From assembly GCA_903910215.1 (NCBI GenBank), contig CAIVYV010000086.1:1-20439 (forward strand): 20,439 nucleotides of DNA, given 5' to 3'. Shown one piece after another: positions 16,408-20,439 of the stretch (positions are counted from its first letter, which is position 1; each line of letters starts with the position of its first letter). Source of the stretch: an uncultured Pseudomonadota bacterium (lineage in GTDB: Bacteria > Pseudomonadota > Gammaproteobacteria > Steroidobacterales > Steroidobacteraceae). The translations under genes and the position numbers were made by a program. The notes below the pieces were generated by a model. The model worked only from the letters and a program-made list of their open reading frames with translations, ran no database searches and was not told the origin of the DNA.

Positions 16408-16424
16408 TGGGGTGATTCACTCCA
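16408..16424. promoter_or_regulatory. imperfect palindrome in the coaBC-radC divergent gap, possible operator
   Basis: TGGGGTGA-T-TCACTCCA is an inverted repeat with 8-base arms and one mismatch, centred on a single base. It lies 51 bases before the coaBC ATG and 49 bases before the radC ATG, a suitable place for a repressor or activator. I do not recognise it as the site of a named regulator, and a chance palindrome is possible. Confidence 0.35.
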
Positions 16425-16472
16425 GTTTTAGCGCTGGATCAGCCATCGCACCGCGCGCCATCCTCGCCGGTC

Positions 16473-17081
16473 ATGACCCCGCGTGAAAAAATCCGCTCGC
16501 CAGACCTCGAAGCGCTGACCGATGGCCAACTGCTGCAGCTGTTGATGGGTCACCGTACCGATAGTAACGATCTGTTGGCGGTGCACGGCTCACTACACGC
16601 GCTGATTCGAGCGCTGCCGAAGACTCGCAGCAATCGGACAACGGACCGCCTGGCCGCTGCTCTGGAGGTGGCTAGGCGTCACTACGCCGCTGACGTGTTG
16701 GCGGGGGAATCACTGAACTCACCGGGCGAAACCTCACGCTTTCTGGTCTCGAGACTGCGCGATCGACCCTTCGAGGTGTTCTGCTGCCTCTACCTCGATG
16801 CCCGGCATCGGCTCATCGCCTTCGAGGAGTTGTTTCGCGGCACGATCGATGGGGCGAGCGTGCACCCGCGGGAGGTCGTGAGGCAGGCTCTCGCTCACAA
16901 TGCAGCGAGCCTCATCTTCGCGCACAATCACCCTTCTGGCGTTGCCGAGCCGAGTCGGGCCGACGAGCTCATCACTCTGCGCCTTCGCGATGCACTCGCC
17001 TTAGTCGATATCCGGGTGCTCGATCATCTGATCGTGGCAGGCCCTCGGATCGTCTCGCTCGCTGAGAAGGGACTGATCTGA
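16473..17081 (+). CDS. radC: RadC family (JAB/MPN domain) protein, shortened N-terminus
   Basis: A 202-residue RadC/YicR homologue (E. coli protein about 222). The C-terminal JAMM domain is intact: E119 in FEELFRGT, then HNHPSGVAEPSRAD with H151, H153 and D164 as zinc ligands, as in deubiquitinase-like MPN+ folds. Despite its name, a role in DNA repair is not firmly established. The N-terminal UPF0758 region keeps REKIRSPDLEALTDGQLLQLLM, but the stretch that normally holds a glycine-rich helix-hairpin-helix reads ALPKTRSNRTTDRLAAALEVARRHY and lacks the glycines. The start has only a weak Shine-Dalgarno. rpmB follows after 111 bases with its own promoter, the standard gammaproteobacterial order. 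Confidence 0.92.
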   Translation: MTPREKIRSPDLEALTDGQLLQLLMGHRTDSNDLLAVHGSLHALIRALPKTRSNRTTDRLAAALEVARRHYAADVLAGESLNSPGETSRFLVSRLRDRPFEVFCCLYLDARHRLIAFEELFRGTIDGASVHPREVVRQALAHNAASLIFAHNHPSGVAEPSRADELITLRLRDALALVDIRVLDHLIVAGPRIVSLAEKGLI

Positions 17082-17094
17082 CACCCCGAAAGAC

Positions 17095-17123
17095 TTGCCG
17101 CCGGCTGACCAGACTGGTATAAA
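17095..17123 (+). promoter_or_regulatory. sigma-70 promoter of rpmB-rpmG
   Basis: TTGCCG (17095-17100) and TATAAA (17118-17123) are separated by exactly 17 bases, just after the radC stop. Transcription would start near 17130, leaving a leader of about 60 bases before rpmB. This fits the need for high ribosomal-protein expression independent of radC. Confidence 0.75.
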
Positions 17124-17192
17124 AGCGACCCTTTGCACGGGTGCCACGGCCCCGGGCAGTCGTAACTAACTGATTTTAAAAGGCTTCCTCCG

Positions 17193-17429
17193 ATGTCCCG
17201 CGTCTGCGAACTCACTGGCAAGCGTCCCACCACGGGCAACCGCGTCTCGCACGCGAACAACAAGAAGCGTCGCCGCTTCCTGCCGAACCTGCGCACGCAG
17301 CGTTTCTGGTTGGAAGGCGAGAAGCGCTGGGTGTCGCTGCGCGTCAGCACCACCGCCCTGCGTACCATCGAAAAGAACGGTCTCGATGCCGTCGTCGCGC
17401 AGCTGCGTGCCGAAGGCATGAAGATCTGA
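17193..17429 (+). CDS. rpmB: 50S ribosomal protein L28
   Basis: A 78-residue bL28, the normal proteobacterial length. It begins MSRVCELTGKRPTTGNRVSHANNK, the family hallmark, followed by the basic KKRRRFLPNLRTQRFW. The C-terminus VSTTALRTIEKNGLDAVV is typical. AAAGG lies about 10 bases before the ATG. rpmG follows after 16 bases, the conserved rpmB-rpmG pair. Confidence 0.98.
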   Translation: MSRVCELTGKRPTTGNRVSHANNKKRRRFLPNLRTQRFWLEGEKRWVSLRVSTTALRTIEKNGLDAVVAQLRAEGMKI

Positions 17430-17445
17430 GCCGGAGCACCTACCC

Positions 17446-17601
17446 ATGCGCGAAAAAGTAAAACTGCTTTCGTCCGCCGGTACCGGCCACTTCTATGTCG
17501 CGATGAAGAACAAGCGCCTTCATCCCGAGAAGATGGACGTCAAGAAGTACGATCCCGTCGTGCGCAAGCACGTCGCGTACAAAGAGACCAAGATCAAGTA
17601 A
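17446..17601 (+). CDS. rpmG: 50S ribosomal protein L33
   Basis: A 51-residue bL33, short enough to be missed by length filters. The protein starts MREKVKLLSSAGTGHFYV and continues KNKRLHPEKMDVKKYDPVVRK, an unmistakable L33. It lacks the CxxC pairs, so it is the zinc-free form. GGAG (17433-17436) lies 9 bases before the ATG. It is cotranscribed with rpmB; mutM follows after 42 bases. Confidence 0.97.
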   Translation: MREKVKLLSSAGTGHFYVAMKNKRLHPEKMDVKKYDPVVRKHVAYKETKIK

Positions 17602-17608
17602 TCGGCGC

Positions 17609-17627
17609 CCTGCGCCTCACGCGCAGG
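17609..17627 (+). other. hairpin between rpmG and mutM, possible attenuator or transcript end
   Basis: CCTGCGC-ctcac-GCGCAGG forms a perfect 7-bp, GC-rich stem with a 5-base loop, 7 bases after the rpmG stop. A second short stem (GACGG-tgcg-CCGTC, 17630-17643) abuts the mutM ATG. Neither has a following T-run, so neither is a classical intrinsic terminator. They could protect the rpmBG mRNA end or reduce mutM translation. Confidence 0.3.
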
Positions 17628-17643
17628 ATGACGGTGCGCCGTC

Positions 17644-18462
17644 ATGCCGGAACTTCCTGAAGTTGAAACCACACGCCGCGGCGTAGAACCCTACGTCTGC
17701 GGCGTGCGTGTTTCTGCGCTCTGCATCCACGAGTCGCGACTGCGCTGGCCCGTCCCGCTCGATCTACCACGCCGAGTCGACGGAACTCATATCGTCGCCG
17801 TCGAACGTCGGGCGAAATATCTACTCTTTCGGCTCGACTCGGGCGACACCTTGCTGCTGCACCTTGGCATGTCGGGAAGTCTGCGGGTGCTGCCCGCCGA
17901 CACGCCGCGTCTCAAACACGATCACATAGACCTTCTGCTCGAGTCGGGCAAAGTGCTGCGCTTCAACGATCCGCGCCGGTTCGGCTCATTGCACTGCGTG
18001 AGCGGCGACGAGTCACAACATCCACTTCTGCGGCACTTGGGCCCCGAGCCACTCGAGGCATCATTCGATGAGGCTCACTTGTGGCAAGCCACTCGCGGCC
18101 GTCGAGTCGCGATCAAAATCTTGATCATGAATGCCGCGATCGTCGTTGGGGTCGGCAACATCTACGCCAGCGAAGCACTTTTTCATGCCGGCATCCGACC
18201 GAGCAGACAAGCGAAAGGTTTGTCACACGAAGAAGTTCGTAAACTCGTCGCCGCGATCAAAGACGTGCTGGCAATGGCCGTTCGCGTCGGCGGAACCACC
18301 TTGCGCGACTACGTCGGTGCCGACGGCAAACCTGGCTACTTTCGTCAGGAGCTGTTCGTTTACGAGCGCGCAAGCGAGCCTTGCCGTCATTGCGGCGACC
18401 CGATACGACAGCGCGTACTCGGTCAAAGATCAACCTACTGGTGCCATCGGTGCCAAAGTTGA
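17644..18462 (+). CDS. mutM: formamidopyrimidine-DNA glycosylase (8-oxoguanine glycosylase / AP lyase)
   Basis: A 272-residue MutM/Fpg (E. coli 269). It excises 8-oxoguanine and formamidopyrimidines and cuts the abasic site. After Met removal, the N-terminal proline nucleophile and glutamate are in PELPEVETTRRG. K58 in RRAKYLL contacts DNA, and LHLGMSGSLR and NDPRRFG are conserved loops. VVGVGNIYASEALF is the helix-two-turn-helix. The C-terminal zinc finger has C247, C250, C267 and C270 with C-x2-C-x16-C-x2-C spacing. No clear Shine-Dalgarno is seen: the ATG at 17644 follows a small hairpin, and an AGGA lies 15 bases away. It overlaps the next reading frame at its 3' end. Confidence 0.97.
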   Translation: MPELPEVETTRRGVEPYVCGVRVSALCIHESRLRWPVPLDLPRRVDGTHIVAVERRAKYLLFRLDSGDTLLLHLGMSGSLRVLPADTPRLKHDHIDLLLESGKVLRFNDPRRFGSLHCVSGDESQHPLLRHLGPEPLEASFDEAHLWQATRGRRVAIKILIMNAAIVVGVGNIYASEALFHAGIRPSRQAKGLSHEEVRKLVAAIKDVLAMAVRVGGTTLRDYVGADGKPGYFRQELFVYERASEPCRHCGDPIRQRVLGQRSTYWCHRCQS

Positions 18463-19226
18463 AGCCTCGAGTGTTGACGCGTCGCACACTGCTCGCGCAC
18501 TTTGAGCGTGCGGATCACAAGATCGCGCAGTTGATCTCGATCGCGGGCCCTTATCGACTACGACCCAAAGAATACGCTTCACCCTTTCGCCATCTGGCCG
18601 AAGCGATCGTGTCACAACAAATCAGTGGCGCGGCGGCGCGTTCGATACTGCGGCGTTTTATCGACACATGCGGCGGTGATCCGCTCGATGAGTCTGCTTT
18701 TCCGACGCCTGACAACGTGCTGGCTCTCGATGTGCCAAGCTTGCGTGCAGCGGGGCTTTCAGCTGCCAAAGTGCTCGCGCTGCAGGATCTAGCGCGCAAG
18801 ACGCTTGATGGAACTGTGCCGAATACGAACGCACTGCTCAAATTGGATGACGAGGAGATCGTCGAACGTCTCGTCGCCGTGCGCGGCATCGGTCGATGGA
18901 CCGTACAGATGATGTTGATGTTCCAGTTAGGTCGGCCGGATGTGTTACCTGTCGACGACTACGGCGTGCGCAGCGGCTTCAAACTGCTGTTCAAAAAACG
19001 AAAGTTGCCGACGCCCGGCGAGCTGGCTCGTCATGGTGCACGCTGGGCGCCTTACCGCTCTGCCGCTGCCTGGTATCTGTGGCGAGCGGTCGATCTCACC
19101 AAAACCGGTGAGCTTACTTCGGCACTCGTCGATGTTCGCGCAGCGCGTTCGCCACCACCGGATGCACGAACTCCGACACGTCGCCGCCTAGGATTGCGAT
19201 CTCGCGCACCAGCGTCGAAGAAATGA
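18450..19226 (+). CDS. AlkA-like HhH-GPD DNA-3-methyladenine glycosylase
   Basis: A helix-hairpin-helix base-excision glycosylase, expected to remove alkylated purines such as 3-methyladenine. From GTG 18450 it is 258 residues. The helix SPFRHLAEAIVSQQISGAAA is a family hallmark. The hairpin VAVRGIGRWTVQMMLMF is followed by the catalytic aspartate D170 in VLPVDDYGVR, and YRSAAAWYLWRAVDL ends the normal domain near residue 216. The remaining 40 residues are basic and low-complexity, and the last 37 codons are antisense to coaD. The start is uncertain: ATG 18381, GTG 18450, TTG 18459 and GTG 18471 are all in frame and none has a good Shine-Dalgarno; family alignment favours the later ones. It overlaps or abuts mutM. 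Confidence 0.85.
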   Translation: MPKLKPRVLTRRTLLAHFERADHKIAQLISIAGPYRLRPKEYASPFRHLAEAIVSQQISGAAARSILRRFIDTCGGDPLDESAFPTPDNVLALDVPSLRAAGLSAAKVLALQDLARKTLDGTVPNTNALLKLDDEEIVERLVAVRGIGRWTVQMMLMFQLGRPDVLPVDDYGVRSGFKLLFKKRKLPTPGELARHGARWAPYRSAAAWYLWRAVDLTKTGELTSALVDVRAARSPPPDARTPTRRRLGLRSRAPASKK

Positions 19227-19602
19227 AGGTGAACTGCTCCTGCGGTGTCATGAAGACCGTTTCGATCTCCGGCGCGAGATGCCGGCTCATGTTGGCGAGC
19301 TGAAACTCGAACTCGAAATCGGATACGGCGCGCAACCCGCGCACGATGACATTGAGATCGTTCTTACGAGCGAAATCGACCGTCAGCTCGGAATAACCCA
19401 CCACTTCCACATTCGGCAAATCCGAAAGCACGGCGCGAGCGAGCTCGACGCGTCGCTCGAGAGGGAATAGCGGCGCCTTGTTGGGGTTCGCTGCGATCGC
19501 GATCACGACTTTGGCAAAGATGCTCGAAGCTCGGCGCACCAAATCGTGATGACCGTTAGTGATCGGGTCGAAGGTGCCCGGATAGACGGCGTTGCGCTTC
19601 AT
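19114..19602 (-). CDS. coaD: phosphopantetheine adenylyltransferase
   Basis: A 162-residue CoaD (E. coli 159). It transfers AMP from ATP to 4'-phosphopantetheine to make dephospho-CoA, the penultimate step of coenzyme A synthesis. The nucleotidyltransferase motif GTFDPITNGH (9-18) includes the catalytic histidine. RGLRAVSDFEFEFQLA (88-103) and ISSTLVRE (127-134) are the other signatures. A strong GGAGGGGAG precedes the ATG, which overlaps the rsmD stop by four bases (ATGA). Its last 113 bases are antisense to the AlkA-like frame. Confidence 0.97.
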   Translation of the reverse strand: MKRNAVYPGTFDPITNGHHDLVRRASSIFAKVVIAIAANPNKAPLFPLERRVELARAVLSDLPNVEVVGYSELTVDFARKNDLNVIVRGLRAVSDFEFEFQLANMSRHLAPEIETVFMTPQEQFTFISSTLVREIAILGGDVSEFVHPVVANALREHRRVPK

Positions 19603-20189
19603 GAAGGCTCCCCTCCCTCAGAGTGACGTCGTAGCAGATGATACCCGACCTCACCGGCTCTGCCCTCGCGCCACGGCTTCCAGGTCGGTGGTAATCCTGC
19701 GAGAGCACGCTCAGCAGGCATCTCGAGATAAACGAATGCTTGCGGCGATAACCAACGACCCTCTTCAAGACGTTGTGCTACCGGCGACCATAGATCGGCA
19801 TCGAAGGGCGGATCGAGGAACACCAAATCGAACGGGGCGCTGGCGCTTGGCCGCGCGGCAGCAAGCCATCGCAGAGCGTCTGCCCTGACCACCTCAACCT
19901 GTGAGGCACCCCACTCGCGGCAGCGATCCTGTAGCGCCGTCACGCAGCGTCCATCGGTCTCGAGGCACACCACGCTCGCGGCGCCGCGAGAGGCCGACTC
20001 AAGGCCAAGCGCACCGCTGCCGGCGAAAGTATCCAGCACGCGCGCACCTCGAATCATCGGTGCGAGCCAATTAAAGAGGGTTTCGCGCACCCGATCAGGC
20101 GTCGGTCGAATGGCGGTACCGGCCGGAAAACGGATTTTCCGACCGCGCCACTGACCCGCGATGATACGAACTTCGTTGGAGTTGGCCAT
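19599..20189 (-). CDS. rsmD: 16S rRNA (guanine966-N2)-methyltransferase
   Basis: A 196-residue RsmD (E. coli 198). It methylates G966 of 16S rRNA in the assembled small subunit. VRIIAGQWRGRKIRFP and IRPTPDRVRETLFNWL are the family N-terminus. SAM-binding motif I is DTFAGSGALGLE (53-64), and the catalytic motif is DPPFD (126-130). ATG 20189 gives MANSNEVRIIAG, which fits; a longer frame to 20432 runs antisense into ftsY and is not credible. It is coupled to coaD by an ATGA overlap and diverges from ftsY across 34 bases, the common rsmD/ftsY arrangement. Confidence 0.96.
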   Translation of the reverse strand: MANSNEVRIIAGQWRGRKIRFPAGTAIRPTPDRVRETLFNWLAPMIRGARVLDTFAGSGALGLESASRGAASVVCLETDGRCVTALQDRCREWGASQVEVVRADALRWLAAARPSASAPFDLVFLDPPFDADLWSPVAQRLEEGRWLSPQAFVYLEMPAERALAGLPPTWKPWREGRAGEVGYHLLRRHSEGGEPS

Positions 20190-20207
20190 CCGAGGCGCAG
20201 GGTAGCC

Positions 20208-20213
20208 TAAAAT
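20208..20213 (+). promoter_or_regulatory. possible -10 box for ftsY
   Basis: TAAAAT is a good -10 hexamer in the 34-base gap between the divergent starts. A start about 7 bases downstream would fall within a few bases of the ftsY ATG. The best -35 candidate (TTGGCC, 20182-20187) is 20 bases away, too far for a confident call. Confidence 0.35.
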
Positions 20214-20223
20214 CCGTCTCTCT

Positions 20224-20439
20224 ATGCCAGCCGAATCCCAGGGCGGTTTTTTCGCCAGACTCAAAGACCGCTTGATCAAGCCGCAAAGCGGCCTGGCCTC
20301 GGGTTTCGCCCGCTTGTTCGGCGCTCGCAAGATCGATGCTGAGATACTCGAAGAACTCGAAACGCGATTGCTACAAGCGGACGTCGGCGTAGCGGTCACG
20401 AGCGAGTTGCTCGAAGGCCTGCGCAAGCGCATCTCGCGA
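20224..20439 (+). CDS. ftsY: signal recognition particle receptor FtsY (5' end only)
   Basis: The first 72 codons of FtsY, cut by the right edge. FtsY docks ribosome-SRP complexes at the inner membrane through its GTPase. The N-domain is recognisable: a membrane-facing amphipathic helix (GGFFARLKDRLIK), then KIDAEILEELETRLLQADVGVAVTSELLEGLR, the usual helices before the GTPase domain. The long acidic A-domain found before this in E. coli FtsY is missing, so the protein is a compact form. ATG 20224 has only pyrimidine-rich sequence before it (CCGTCTCTCT) and no Shine-Dalgarno. The GTPase motifs lie beyond the window. Confidence 0.9.
   Translation, partial: MPAESQGGFFARLKDRLIKPQSGLASGFARLFGARKIDAEILEELETRLLQADVGVAVTSELLEGLRKRISR

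Noticed and set aside
17124..17192. Leader of rpmB as an autoregulatory RNA structure
   Set aside because: The leader is GC-rich with a few short complementary runs, but I see no stable or recognised ribosomal-protein binding structure.
20190..20432. Longer rsmD start at 20432
   Set aside because: It would run through ftsY on the opposite strand. RsmD homology begins at the ATG at 20189.

Overview
The window looks like chromosomal DNA of a gammaproteobacterium. GC is moderately high (about 60% by eye). The housekeeping order coaBC-dut beside radC-rpmB-rpmG-mutM, followed by coaD, is the arrangement known from E. coli and its relatives. A proteobacterial GshA and a PII gene with a sigma-54/NtrC promoter fit the same class. 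Placement near Xanthomonadales, Nevskiales or Steroidobacterales is only an inference from style. No insertion sequence, phage gene, CRISPR array, tRNA or rRNA is visible. Coding density is high and genes abut or overlap throughout.

Layout. (1) 1-1008: the A/G mismatch glycosylase gene mutY on the minus strand, cut by the left edge. (2) 1108-3409: a plus-strand class I methyltransferase, a small unknown protein joined to it by an ATGA overlap, and a six-helix membrane protein. (3) 3429-4741: minus-strand glnK/glnB (PII) followed by a quinone oxidoreductase, sharing one base. A sigma-54 element and two NtrC-like sites precede glnK. (4) 4947-8628: a ferredoxin-reductase-like flavoprotein, a convergent MFS transporter, and a divergent exported isoaspartyl peptidase/asparaginase. 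(5) 8616-10503: minus-strand Mpo1-like (DUF962) gene and gshA. (6) 10596-14636: an apparent plus-strand operon with an exported lipoprotein amidohydrolase, an exported paralogue lacking all predicted metal ligands, and a FadI-type thiolase. (7) 14664-16357: coaBC and dut on the minus strand. (8) 16473-19226: radC, rpmB, rpmG, mutM and an AlkA-like glycosylase on the plus strand. (9) 19114-20189: rsmD and coaD on the minus strand. (10) 20224 to the right edge: the start of ftsY.

Functional threads. DNA repair is well represented: MutY and MutM form the 8-oxoguanine (GO) defence, with an AlkA-like glycosylase, RadC and dUTPase alongside. CoaBC and CoaD cover three steps of coenzyme A synthesis. 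PII with its sigma-54 control region marks nitrogen regulation. GshA supplies glutathione. The least ordinary parts are the amidohydrolase/pseudo-amidohydrolase/thiolase operon, the coupled methyltransferase and small-protein pair, and the AlkA-like gene that reads 113 bp into the antisense strand of coaD. I found no clear new defence or mobile system.
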